From NCBI RefSeq assembly GCF_947498515.1, contig NZ_CANMKO010000002.1:434001-498000 (forward strand): a DNA stretch of 64,000 nucleotides. Direction: 5' to 3'. The translations under genes were made by a program, and so were the position numbers. The first letter of the stretch is position 1, and each line of letters starts with the position of its first letter. A model generated the notes under the pieces. The model was not told the DNA's origin. It saw only the letters and a program-made list of their open reading frames with translations, and searched no databases. Positions 35,607 to 44,457 of this stretch are shown here, piece after piece. The stretch comes from an uncultured Pelagimonas sp. GTDB lineage: Bacteria; Pseudomonadota; Alphaproteobacteria; Rhodobacterales; Rhodobacteraceae.

Positions 35607-36416
35607 TTAGCTCTTTGTTTTCGAGGGGGTCTTGAGCCGCGTATTCAGCTTGGCCAGCTCTTTGCGCATCATCGACATGTACATCGAAAACGGTAGATAG
35701 CGCTTCAAAAGCCAGCTTTTGCGCGCCGGCCTGTGGGTTAGGATATGCGGGTCACCCGCCGCTAGCCCCACGAGAATGGTGGCGGCAACCTCGTCCGCGC
35801 CAACGCGGGCCCGTTCAACCATACGGGTGGTTGCGGCGCGGGTGGTATCATCGGCGGCGCGCATATTGCGGGCCAGATCGGTGCGAAAGAACGACGGGCA
35901 AGCGACGTGGATAGAAATGCCGCGCGGCTCCCATTCGAGCATCAGGGTCTCAGAAATCGCCAAAAGCGCGGCCTTGGAGGCGTTGTAAGCGGCGGAATTG
36001 GGCAGGTAGAGCATCGCCGCCATTGACGCGATATTGAGCATCTGACTGCCCGGCGGCATCAACGGGCCAAGCGCCTGCACGGCGCGCACCGGGCCAAGGG
36101 TGTTGATGTTGAGAATCCAATGCCAATCGTCGATCGGGGTTTGATCAAGCGCCCCCATCTGCGCGACACCCGCATTGTTGATGACCAGATCGACACCGCC
36201 CCAATTGTCTTGCAACCAATTGGCAACAGTGGCGAAATCCCCCTCTGAGGTGACATCACAGCGGATTGCGATTGCGCCAACCTTGGCCGCGGTGGCTTGG
36301 GCGGCGGTGTCGTCGATGTCGCCGATCAACACCTGTGCACCAGATTGCACCAATTGTGTTGCCAAAGCACGGCCCAAGCCGCCTGCCCCGCCGGTGATAA
36401 AAACCCGTTTCGCCAT
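35607..36416 (-). CDS. Short-chain dehydrogenase/reductase
   Basis: A 269-residue protein with complete SDR motifs: 'VFITGGAGGLGRALATQL' (TGxxxGxG), 'VLIGDIDDTAAQATA' (acidic residue after strand 2, favouring NAD(H)), 'DLVINNAGVAQMGALDQ' (NNAG), 'MLNIASMAAMLYLPNSAAYN' and 'ASKAALLAISETLML' (Ser, Tyr, Lys). The C-terminal ~50 residues ('KSWLLKRYLPFSMYMSMMRK') form a basic, partly hydrophobic tail that may touch the membrane. The tail type and the thioesterase neighbour point to lipid or sterol-like substrates, by inference only. Confidence 0.9.
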   Translation of the reverse strand: MAKRVFITGGAGGLGRALATQLVQSGAQVLIGDIDDTAAQATAAKVGAIAIRCDVTSEGDFATVANWLQDNWGGVDLVINNAGVAQMGALDQTPIDDWHWILNINTLGPVRAVQALGPLMPPGSQMLNIASMAAMLYLPNSAAYNASKAALLAISETLMLEWEPRGISIHVACPSFFRTDLARNMRAADDTTRAATTRMVERARVGADEVAATILVGLAAGDPHILTHRPARKSWLLKRYLPFSMYMSMMRKELAKLNTRLKTPSKTKS

Positions 36417-36622
36417 GTCTATTCCCCGTCACCCATGACCGACTAAAGCGTGCATTGCGCGCAAGGATCAAGTGACCATCGACACAACGCTGCGTCTCTT
36501 GTGACCATTTCTAACTTTGATAAACGGCCCGGCAAGGACCCGATGATTGATTGGCAAAGATACGGCAATCCGTGGCATTGTTTCCTCTTGCGGGCTTGTC
36601 CACAAAATGTGAATAAAGACCC

Positions 36623-36931
36623 ATGGAAAACACGTCTCGTTACAAAGAAATTGGCATAAGGCTCTCTGCTATCCGGCTGGGGTTTTCGACCCTATCCCAA
36701 ACAGAATGGGCCGGAAAAAATGGTTTCAACAAGACCCAGTATAACAATTGGGAAACCGGCCTTCGCCGAATTCCAGTCGAGGCCGCCGAAACTTTGTGTG
36801 ACGTTTACGGCTTGACCTTGGACGCCATATATCGCGGCAGGCTAGACGGGCTTTCGGACACCTCCAGAAAAATTTTGTTGTCCTCAACTCCTATTGCGCT
36901 CACCACGTCATCCAAGGACAACCCAAGGTGA
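36623..36931 (+). CDS. XRE-family helix-turn-helix protein
   Basis: A 102-residue protein. Residues ~8-75 form an XRE domain: 'EIGIRLSAIRLGFSTLSQTE', 'WAGKNGFNKTQYNNWETGLR' and 'RIPVEAAETLCDVYGLTLDA', a form I associate with roseobacter HTH proteins. The remaining ~25 residues are low-complexity and overlap a possible gene on the other strand, so the true C-terminus may matter less than the HTH. Ribosome site weak. Target unknown; neighbouring regulators suggest a local control cluster. Confidence 0.75.
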   Translation: MENTSRYKEIGIRLSAIRLGFSTLSQTEWAGKNGFNKTQYNNWETGLRRIPVEAAETLCDVYGLTLDAIYRGRLDGLSDTSRKILLSSTPIALTTSSKDNPR

Positions 36932-37059
36932 TCGGCAATTTCCACCATACGATCCAGACGACGATCTAGGATCGTTTCAAAATAAACTTTGGTTGTGGGT
37001 TCCTCCGTGCTGTCCATACCGACGCCGTCTGAGCTCCCCTCGCTATACTCCTCGCCCAC
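36805..37059 (-). CDS. Possible small protein overlapping the XRE gene antisense
   Basis: A GTG at 37059 preceded by GGGAGACAG opens an 84-codon frame with convincingly protein-like content ('TTKVYFETILDRRLDRMVEI', 'ADHLGLSLDDVVSAIGVEDN', 'KIFLEVSESPSS'), helical and acidic. It overlaps the 3' end of the plus-strand XRE gene by ~127 bp, which is unusual for two real genes. Either this is a genuine convergent small gene or the XRE product is shorter than drawn. Family not recognised. Confidence 0.35.
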   Translation of the reverse strand: MGEEYSEGSSDGVGMDSTEEPTTKVYFETILDRRLDRMVEIADHLGLSLDDVVSAIGVEDNKIFLEVSESPSSLPRYMASKVKP

Positions 37060-37173
37060 ATCCTGTCTCCCACACTTATTAACGGCTACGGCATTCAACC
37101 CATGGGCGACTGTTGCCAGCACAGGCAGAAGATGCAATAGATTGACCAGTACTGTGCAAAATGTTGAACACTC

Positions 37174-37896
37174 ATGGCTCAAATCCACGACAAGATTGAA
37201 AAAATCTATCGCCAACGGGGTCTTTCTACACGCCAGGCCGCGAAAACTTGCGGCATCAATTACACCACTTTCAGATCCATGTTGCAAAATGAGCGAGAAG
37301 TATCTGCCTCGACGCTCGACACAATCTCGTCGGCATTTGATATCCCCTTCAGCTATTTTTCAGCCAAGTCACCAATCATCGAAATCGAAAGCCCGAAGAA
37401 TTCGGACAGCATCACATCGGCGCTGTCTGAAAACGCAGATTCTGCCCTTCACCGCGTCGGCATTCAAACCGCCAAAGCGGGCGACGTGGTTACGTTGGAA
37501 AGCTTTCTGAACTGGTGGGTGGCAAGCGCGGGGCGGCTTGAAAACTTTGATAAAATCGCACATCGCGTCGATCTTTTCGAGCGCCCCCCGTCAGATGCAA
37601 ACCAAATTCAGCCTCTCCAAATCGGCCAATCCAGCTTGGCCAGCAAATACTTCTATTTGGAAGAAACAGGTCATTTAAAACAGACACTTGACGGTTTCAG
37701 CCCCGAAACCAATACCGCACTTGTTCAGGCACATATCGAAGCCTGCAACAGAGGCGAACCGGTGATTTCGCACCCGTTTCTGGATGAAACCCTTCGAACA
37801 GGGGAACGGTTTGCGCGGCGGTATCGACGGATCATTGCCCCCTTGTACCTTGGAGGTAAAACCCTTCTTGCCAATTACTCAGAGGATATCCTTTAG
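37174..37896 (+). CDS. HTH transcriptional regulator with PAS-like C-terminus
   Basis: A 240-residue protein. The N-terminus is a helix-turn-helix ('IEKIYRQRGLSTRQAAKTCG', 'INYTTFRSMLQNEREVSAST', 'LDTISSAFDIPFSYF'). The C-terminal ~130 residues ('ESFLNWWVASAGRLENFDKI', 'GERFARRYRRIIAPLYLGG') look like a small-molecule-sensing PAS-type domain, judged by pattern only. The 3' end overlaps the convergent GNAT-like gene by 18 bp. A regulator beside an acyltransferase-like protein recalls signal-synthesis pairs, but no known autoinducer synthase signature is present. Confidence 0.75.
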   Translation: MAQIHDKIEKIYRQRGLSTRQAAKTCGINYTTFRSMLQNEREVSASTLDTISSAFDIPFSYFSAKSPIIEIESPKNSDSITSALSENADSALHRVGIQTAKAGDVVTLESFLNWWVASAGRLENFDKIAHRVDLFERPPSDANQIQPLQIGQSSLASKYFYLEETGHLKQTLDGFSPETNTALVQAHIEACNRGEPVISHPFLDETLRTGERFARRYRRIIAPLYLGGKTLLANYSEDIL

Positions 37897-38559
37897 CTGC
37901 GCATCAGCGCGCAAAAACTCGATGAGTTCTGCGCGCGGGGCCCCGACCCACCATTCCGAGCTTGACCTTTTTTCAGGCACCGGTTCCACCCAGGATTGAG
38001 CCGCCGGCAAGCGTTGCGTAAACCCGTAAAGCTTATCAAGGTTGGCGTTTAGATGGCGATGCGGAATAAACGCATAGGTCCAATCAATGTCCCATTCCGA
38101 GATCGCTAGAATTTGCACAAGCCGCATAAAACACGCCAAGGCAACGCGATCGCCCTTGGCCTGCGGAGCAATGGCGAGCTCGCCAATATAGGCCAGAGAG
38201 CCTGCCATTTTGTTGGAAAGCGCCTCGGAGACATGAGACACCGCCGAGCCGGTGGGGTTAGGGTATTGGTGGCGTGCGGTGCGCATCAAGTAGTTGGCAA
38301 CATTCTCACCTTTTAGGTCCTGGCGGATGGCGGCGGCGCTACCGACGCTGACATCCCCTTGGTTCAAAAACACCCAAAAGGTCGACGCACGGGTGTGATC
38401 GGTCCGGTCAATTTGGAACGTAGGGAGCTGATAGTCACGCCCTGCTGCGCGGGCCGCGGCTGGTATGCTGTCAAAGTCCTGTCTAACAGAAATATCCAGC
38501 CCCTTTTCTGCAAGCATTGCCAAATACTTAGCCCCTGCCTTCAATAGATCGACCTGCAT
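37879..38559 (-). CDS. GNAT-fold/autoinducer-synthase-like protein of unknown function
   Basis: A 226-residue protein. The middle and C-terminal part reads like a GNAT-type acyltransferase: 'AGSLAYIGELAIAPQAKGDR' (beta4-loop) and 'VALACFMRLVQILAISEWDI', then 'YAFIPHRHLNANLDKLYGFT', the usual place for the acceptor side. The loop APQAKGDR only loosely matches the acetyl-CoA R/QxxGxG motif. The N-terminus is not recognised. Convergent with, and overlapping, a sensory HTH regulator. Confidence 0.7.
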   Translation of the reverse strand: MQVDLLKAGAKYLAMLAEKGLDISVRQDFDSIPAAARAAGRDYQLPTFQIDRTDHTRASTFWVFLNQGDVSVGSAAAIRQDLKGENVANYLMRTARHQYPNPTGSAVSHVSEALSNKMAGSLAYIGELAIAPQAKGDRVALACFMRLVQILAISEWDIDWTYAFIPHRHLNANLDKLYGFTQRLPAAQSWVEPVPEKRSSSEWWVGAPRAELIEFLRADAQLKDIL

Positions 38560-39648
38560 TTTTGCCCTTACTTCAATTGCTCAACCACAACGGTATGAAA
38601 CAACATTGGCTGTCAGGCAATGGACTTCAAAATGTTCAGGTGAACGTGGCAATGGTGGCTCTAGAGTGTAAGTCCTGCATTTGGCGTAGATCTTCTTTTC
38701 GTCTCCCAAGGGCCGTTTCATTCCACTCATTGTGGATTTTTATCCTGATGGATCACTCAAAATTATCCCTAGGCACCTGCGGAATGGGTACGTACGCCCG
38801 AAACCACCCAGTCAGACCCTTTTAAGACGCTTCCATTCCATGACGCTAAGATTTGTGGGGAACTTGAACGCATCGGCGTTCAGTAAATGGCGCGGTCGAA
38901 GAAAAACGACCTTGATCATGTCGGCCCGCCTTTTGGGGAGTTGGCCGAATTCGTACAGGACACCAAGAAGGCCCGTCTCGGAGGGGGCGGTTCAAGGGGG
39001 TGTTGGATGTCTCCCGGCACCACTCATATGTTCCCCAAAACGGGACCTAAACCGGCATCCAAATTGACAGCCCGAGATTTGCGGCCTCGCTTCGCAAACT
39101 TGCCGGAAATCAACGCCGGCCGATGCTTGCACCACATGACTTTTTCCATAGTTCGACCGGATGGGTGCTCTGGTGCGAACCAGAAAGAATTTGAGATCGG
39201 AATTTGGGTTGTACCAGCTGATCGTGTCAAAGGAGCTGAGGGCCGACCTAAGAAAACCGGGCCTGAAAGTATTGCCGTTTTTTGCCAATACTTCAGAAAA
39301 CTGGTTGCGCAAAAGGCGTGGAAGCCCCCTAGACTAGCGCTCGTGCTACGATAGTTTGCGCACCGGCATCAATTATAAGCTGCAACGCGCAGATCGTTTT
39401 GCTGCCATTGATTGTAGGGCCAGAGCCAGATCCCTGTAAAACCGCGTAAAACCGCGTAAAACCGCCGGGAATTGCATGTTTGGTTTGGCAACATACCGTT
39501 TTACTGCTTTTCTCTTCGTTAACACACTGCGAACTCCAGCACGGTTTGGATATTTATAGCCGGGGCGAGCTACGTATTTTTCCAATCAATGCCCCTTAAA
39601 TTCATCTTGGTCGCTGGTGCGCCGAAACAACGATAGTGAGAATGCATT
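38560..39648. other. 1.1-kb region without a supportable gene
   Basis: The longest frame (38887-39354, plus) lacks a ribosome site and has biased, non-protein-like composition. The opposing frame is equally weak. The region may contain the relic of a mobile element or repeat, but no transposase motif was recognised. The last 220 bp include three tandem GTAAAACCGC units and the leader of the RTX gene at 39649. Confidence 0.45.
39436..39465 (+). repeat. Three exact tandem copies of GTAAAACCGC
   Basis: Copies at 39436, 39446 and 39456 abut without spacers, one unit per helical turn. A related inverted element (ACCGTTTTAC) occurs ~35 bp further on. They lie ~185 bp upstream of the RTX start, so direct-repeat protein binding is possible. 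Confidence 0.75.
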
Positions 39649-42600
39649 ATGGCGATTGCCCTATTGTCCACGACCGGCAACTCCGCCACGGGTACGGCCG
39701 ACGACGATATCATCATTGGTCAAGAGCTCAGCGATGCAACCACCGACACCCTATCGGGCGGCGCTGGCGATGATCTGATCATTGGGGACACTGACTTCCT
39801 GTTTTTGGACAACACAGCCACGAACAATGTAATCGCGAACGCCCTGTCGATTGACGATCAATTCAGATGGTCGACCCAGCAGAACCCATTAGTTGCCGAT
39901 GATACGATCCCCTACACAACGATTGTTGGCGAGGGAAATGACGCGTTCAACTATTACGAAGTGACCGTCGGCATTGGTGAGAAATTGATTGCGGACATCG
40001 ATTTTGCCAACGCTTCGGCCGGTGGGTCGGGTTTTGATTCCGAGCTGAAACTGCTCGATATTTCGGACGCTGTCTTGGATCAGAACGATGATAACTCAAA
40101 CGGGCCATTGGATGGGTTCGGCAGCGAACATACGGACTTTGACTCGCTTGTGACATGGACCAACAATACCGGTTCAACGCAAATCGTCTATCTTCGAGTT
40201 GAAGAGTTCAATGACAGTGTCGTCAGTGCAGATTCAACCTATCTATTGACGGTCTCGGTCACGGGGCATGTAAATTCAAACACCGCTTTGCAATCCGCGG
40301 ACAGCATCCTTGGCGAGGCTGGCGATGATTACATCATCGGCAATGGAGGCAACGACACGCTAAACGGCGGGGCCGATCAAGACACGATCCATGGCGGTGA
40401 CGGGGAAGATCGCATCTTTGCGGATTCCGGCAACGATTCAGTGTTTGCGGGTGCGGACAACGACGGGGTTTTTGACGGCGACGGTAACAGTTTTTTCGAC
40501 CTTGGCGATGGCAATGATACGATCGACATGGGAGGGGGAGTCGATACAATTCGGGGCCAGGGTGGCAACGATTTTGTTCAAGTCAATTCTGGGTTAGACG
40601 TTGTCGCGGGGGCCGATTGGGACGGCGGTGCGGAGGTCGGAGGAGACTCGGACGTCATCAACACAATCAGTGGCGTGCCTCTTGTTGATTTTACAGACAT
40701 GACATTGACAGGTTGGGAGGGGCTTGCACTGACTGAAATGTCGGCTGACCGCACGCTTATCTTTACCGACACTCAGATCACACAGTTTAACAACACCACC
40801 CTAAATTCAGGGTTTGGGATGTTCAGTCGGAGCACCGGTGCAAGCGCCACCATTCAGGTGGAGATGGACACACAGTCCGCGCTTGATGTGTCTGAGATGT
40901 TTTTCTTCGATTTTAACGGCGATGATGTTTTCCACATCACCGGGGATGGTGATGCTGAAACGATCACTGGTACCGAAATCAACGACAGTATCGAGGGCAA
41001 TGCCGGCAATGACGTTCTTTTGGGCGGTACCGGGATCGACACGATAGATGGTGGTGACAACGACGATACCATCACAGGGGGTGCCGGGCGCGACAGCCTT
41101 GTCGGTGGCGACGGTAACGACGTCTTTATCGTGGGCGACGATGACCTTGACGACATCAACGGAGGTATTGGAACCAACACGTTGGATGCCACGGGTCTAA
41201 CGACATCAGGTTTGACAGTTGTCGGTGTGAATGGTGGCAGGGCCTATTCGACGACCGGTTCCAGCGGCACCCTGTCAAATATTGATGTGCTACTTGGCTC
41301 GGAGCAAGGGGACGATCTCAGATCGGGCAACGTGTCCAACGTCACAATCGAAGGAAACGGTGGCAACGATACATTACGCGGCGGAGGCGGCGATCAAACG
41401 ATCCGGGGCGGCGAAGGCGATGACACCATCGATGGTGGTTTCTTTGTGGGGTCTGCCGTTGGTGACCTCCTCGAAGGTGGGATCGGCAATGACGACATCA
41501 CCGGTGCCAATGGTCACGATACGATCTTGGGCGGCGATGATAACGACACGATCACATCCAATGGCGGGGCCGATACAGTCAACGCAGGCGACGGCGCGGA
41601 TTCTGTGTTGGGCGGTGACGGCGATGACCTGCTGCGCGGCGACGCAGGCGCAGATATGATTGACGGTGGAGGCGACGCAGATACCGTTGCCGGCGGAAGC
41701 GGGAATGACACCCTGACCGGTGGAACGGGTAACGACCGCCTGTTTGGTGGCAACGACAACGATGATATTTCGGGCCAAAACGACAATGACTTTTTGGACG
41801 GCGGGCGAGGCGATGACCTGATCCGCGGCAATAACGGCACAGACATCATGCTCGGCGGCGACGGGATCGACACGCTATCCGGTGGTGCCGGTGATGACAC
41901 CCTATCTGGTGGGCTTGGCGACGACCGGCTGTTTGGCGGTACCGAAAACGACCAGATCAGTGGCAACGATGACAATGACGTCCTTGATGGCGGGCTTGGC
42001 AACGATCTGTTGCGCGGCGACGCTGGTACCGATGAATTACTGGGTCAGGCCGGGCACGATACGCTGGCGGGCGGCGCAGGTGACGATACGTTATCGGGCG
42101 GCTACGGAGATGACCGATTGTTCGGCGGGGCCGACAACGACAGACTGTCTGGCAATGACGACAACGACTTTTTGGCGGGCGGCATCGGCGATGATTTGTT
42201 GCGAGGTGACGCGGGTGCAGATGAGTTGGATGGCGAAAACGGCATCGACACCCTGTCCGGTGGGGCAGGAGATGACACGATGCGCGGCGGCAGCGGAGAC
42301 GACCGGTTGTTCGGCGGGGCCGACAACGACAACATCAACGGCGAAGATGACAACGACTTTTTGGCCGGCGGTTTGGGCAACGACATCATGCGGGGGGGCG
42401 ACGGGGCCGATGAATTGTTCGGCCAAACCGACAACGACACGCTGGTTGGAAACGCCGGGGCCGACACGTTGAACGGCGGCAGCGGCAATGACCGGTTGTT
42501 TGGTGGCGCTGACGATGACCGACTAATTGCTGGTACCGGAACAGACACGCTAGGCGGCGGCACTGGTGCGGATACCTTTGTGTGGAACGCAGCAGGTCAA

Positions 42601-42843
42601 AGCATCCATGGAGCGGGCCTAGATACCATCACTGACTTTGAGGCAGGTGTGGATGTGATTGATCTGTCGGGCTTTTCCGGCACCCTCAGCTTTGTCAGCA
42701 GCTACACCGGCGCGGGCAATGAGGTGCGTTACAACGGAGCCATCGGGCGGTTATACATCGACGTCGATGGCGACAGTGCAAGCGACTTCTCGATCGATCT
42801 CGACGGTGCCCCCGCGATGACCGCCAGCGATATGATCCTGTAA
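39649..42843 (+). CDS. Large RTX Ca-binding protein, type I secretion substrate
   Basis: A 1064-residue acidic protein. After a short RTX-like entry ('[15 protein letters not shown]') comes a ~150-residue beta-sandwich resembling pre-peptidase C-terminal domains ('[20 protein letters not shown]', '[17 protein letters not shown]'). Residues ~225-300 and ~440-980 are RTX nonapeptides in long arrays. The final ~90 residues ('[20 protein letters not shown]', '[20 protein letters not shown]') end 'ASDMIL' and are clearly homologous to the end of the 2357-5920 protein, so both likely use the same ABC exporter. Calcium folding outside the cell is expected. Role (adhesion, matrix, defence) unknown. 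Confidence 0.9.
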   Translation: MAIALLSTTGNSATGTADDDIIIGQELSDATTDTLSGGAGDDLIIGDTDFLFLDNTATNNVIANALSIDDQFRWSTQQNPLVADDTIPYTTIVGEGNDAFNYYEVTVGIGEKLIADIDFANASAGGSGFDSELKLLDISDAVLDQNDDNSNGPLDGFGSEHTDFDSLVTWTNNTGSTQIVYLRVEEFNDSVVSADSTYLLTVSVTGHVNSNTALQSADSILGEAGDDYIIGNGGNDTLNGGADQDTIHGGDGEDRIFADSGNDSVFAGADNDGVFDGDGNSFFDLGDGNDTIDMGGGVDTIRGQGGNDFVQVNSGLDVVAGADWDGGAEVGGDSDVINTISGVPLVDFTDMTLTGWEGLALTEMSADRTLIFTDTQITQFNNTTLNSGFGMFSRSTGASATIQVEMDTQSALDVSEMFFFDFNGDDVFHITGDGDAETITGTEINDSIEGNAGNDVLLGGTGIDTIDGGDNDDTITGGAGRDSLVGGDGNDVFIVGDDDLDDINGGIGTNTLDATGLTTSGLTVVGVNGGRAYSTTGSSGTLSNIDVLLGSEQGDDLRSGNVSNVTIEGNGGNDTLRGGGGDQTIRGGEGDDTIDGGFFVGSAVGDLLEGGIGNDDITGANGHDTILGGDDNDTITSNGGADTVNAGDGADSVLGGDGDDLLRGDAGADMIDGGGDADTVAGGSGNDTLTGGTGNDRLFGGNDNDDISGQNDNDFLDGGRGDDLIRGNNGTDIMLGGDGIDTLSGGAGDDTLSGGLGDDRLFGGTENDQISGNDDNDVLDGGLGNDLLRGDAGTDELLGQAGHDTLAGGAGDDTLSGGYGDDRLFGGADNDRLSGNDDNDFLAGGIGDDLLRGDAGADELDGENGIDTLSGGAGDDTMRGGSGDDRLFGGADNDNINGEDDNDFLAGGLGNDIMRGGDGADELFGQTDNDTLVGNAGADTLNGGSGNDRLFGGADDDRLIAGTGTDTLGGGTGADTFVWNAAGQSIHGAGLDTITDFEAGVDVIDLSGFSGTLSFVSSYTGAGNEVRYNGAIGRLYIDVDGDSASDFSIDLDGAPAMTASDMIL

Positions 42844-42850
42844 AAGTTAG

Positions 42851-42880
42851 CGCGGCGGCGGGCATTGCGTCGCCGCGTTT
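42851..42880 (+). terminator. Hairpin terminator after RTX gene
   Basis: CGCGGCG (42851-42857) pairs with CGCCGCG (42871-42877), followed by TTT, 8 bp past the stop codon. Confidence 0.65.
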
Positions 42881-42889
42881 GGCTTCCTG

Positions 42890-43195
42890 CGCTTGAACCC
42901 GCGTTGAATGGCAGCCGTCCGGGCAAAGGACGCAAGCGTCTCCTCCCCCAAAACGGCGAAATCTAATCCAGGATGTTTTGCGGCGCCATCGTTGACGCAT
43001 AGCGCCCTGCCCGCATTGCACCTGCCATGGGTTTGGATCTCAAAAGTTGGCGATTGCCTATGGTTGAGCTCTTGGCTGTGATCGCACCGAGAGCCTATTG
43101 AACTAGGATCTAGAAGATCACTCGCCCCCCTTGTCAGCAATGTCGACATGGGGCCACGCAGAAACCTCACAGGCGCAGCGAATGCCCGCTCACGG
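42890..43195 (-). repeat. Dispersed intergenic repeat copy (reverse)
   Basis: On the minus strand it begins near GAGCGGGCATTCGCTGCG (43179-43195 region) and continues with 'GTGAGGTTTCTGCG'. A frame through it (42847-43212) yields text ending in 'ARTAAIQRGFKRRKPNA' that looks like a repeat-derived pseudo-protein. Beyond it, 43200-43505 holds only a small hairpin (ACATCTT/AAGATGT at 43261-43278). Confidence 0.5.
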
Positions 43196-43505
43196 AGGTT
43201 ATAAATCGGCACAGCCTGAGGGGAAAAGTGGGGGGTAATAGCACCCCGATTAAATCTACCACATCTTTACTAAGATGTATGGTGCGGTCGAGAGGCAGCT
43301 AAGGTCGCACGCGACCGCTTTGTTTTCAAACGGACTTTTCCGGAAAACCACACTTGCACTTGAGCCTTGGTGTAATGTTTGAGTAGCAAACTCTTGAAAA
43401 TGCGCCCTTTTGAACAATGTGCCGCCACCTGCGCAAAATCGCTCCCTAAACCAGCGAGTGAGGCCCGCAAATTTAGGAGAATCGAGACTGCCTATCCGTC
43501 CCGCT

Positions 43506-44321
43506 TTAACTGAAATCAACAATGCTGTCTGGCAACCCAATCAAAAGCAAGGGGCACGGATTTCCGACACCGCGGTGAATCCTGTCTTCAAGTTTTCGCC
43601 AATGCGTCGTGGCTTCACCAAACTTGTCAGCAACAAATTTTCGGCAAAATGCATCGCGGAAACTCAACGGGTCTTTCTTACGATCGATCAGAGTTCTGAT
43701 GGCCGATTTCTGGCGTGAAGTGGGCTCGTAGCCCCACTGTGTTAGATCATCGAGTGACCCGATATCATTATCATCAAGGAATCGACCTACAATCTCCCGC
43801 ATGTTCTCATGCAAAGACGTTCCACGCGTGATGATAATGCCAACGGAAATAGCACCATCTGCATGCAACCTTTTGTAGTTTTCCAAATCCCGATCAAAGA
43901 ATGGGTCCTTGTTGTTCCATTCTATCTCCAGCGCAACACGGCCGGCTTCCATCTCGCGTACATGATCAACTTCATGAGACTGGCTTTCCAGAACTTTGCC
44001 ATTGATCTTCCGCTCAACGTGGAAATGGAATTTGGGCCATGACTTGTCGGCAAGCGCATTCCTAAGCCTCTGAGTTCCCTTGGCTTCCCCGCCCCCACCA
44101 GCAATCAACTCTTTCACTGGAATTTTAAAATCCTTGAGAACTGCTGTCAGTTCTTCTTCCACTTGCGGAAAGTCCACATCCAAAATTGCTCTGGCGTGGG
44201 AAAGGACTTCGACCTGATAGCCGGATTCTTGAAGGGTGTTTAACATCAATGCATTCCAAAAGTTATGCTGATGATAATCCCCGGATACACGCAGGAGTCG
44301 AGTCGATTGATGCTCAAACAT
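43506..44321 (-). CDS. BglII/BstYI-family type II restriction endonuclease
   Basis: ATG 44321 is chosen over an in-frame TTG one codon earlier; 271 residues. The core 'MEAGRVALEIEWNNKDPFFD' then 'RDLENYKRLHADGAISVGII' matches the BglII/BstYI family, with the acidic residues of 'ALEIEW' in the place of the metal-binding catalytic site. 'WPKFHFHVERKINGKVLESQ' precedes it. It should cut DNA at a short site protected by the neighbouring methyltransferase. The specificity is likely GATC-containing by family, not proven. Transcribed in the same direction 136 bp after the methyltransferase. Confidence 0.85.
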   Translation of the reverse strand: MFEHQSTRLLRVSGDYHQHNFWNALMLNTLQESGYQVEVLSHARAILDVDFPQVEEELTAVLKDFKIPVKELIAGGGGEAKGTQRLRNALADKSWPKFHFHVERKINGKVLESQSHEVDHVREMEAGRVALEIEWNNKDPFFDRDLENYKRLHADGAISVGIIITRGTSLHENMREIVGRFLDDNDIGSLDDLTQWGYEPTSRQKSAIRTLIDRKKDPLSFRDAFCRKFVADKFGEATTHWRKLEDRIHRGVGNPCPLLLIGLPDSIVDFS

Positions 44322-44457
44322 CAAAGAGCGTCGTCATGGTTCGATGAACATGTGGCAATTGTTGGTGCCAACGTTTGCAAAACAAAAGTATCGACGGAAG
44401 GAGGTCGCCAAGGTGTGGCACTCCCGGCGTTGCAAAGGTCGCCTTGGAAGTTGCCCT

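Noticed and set aside
38887-39354. 155-codon plus-strand frame
   Set aside because: Starts without a ribosome site and has no recognisable domain; considered a relic or chance frame.
40300-42560. CRISPR-like periodic repeats
   Set aside because: The regularity is the nonapeptide RTX code within an open reading frame; there are no unique spacers or leader.
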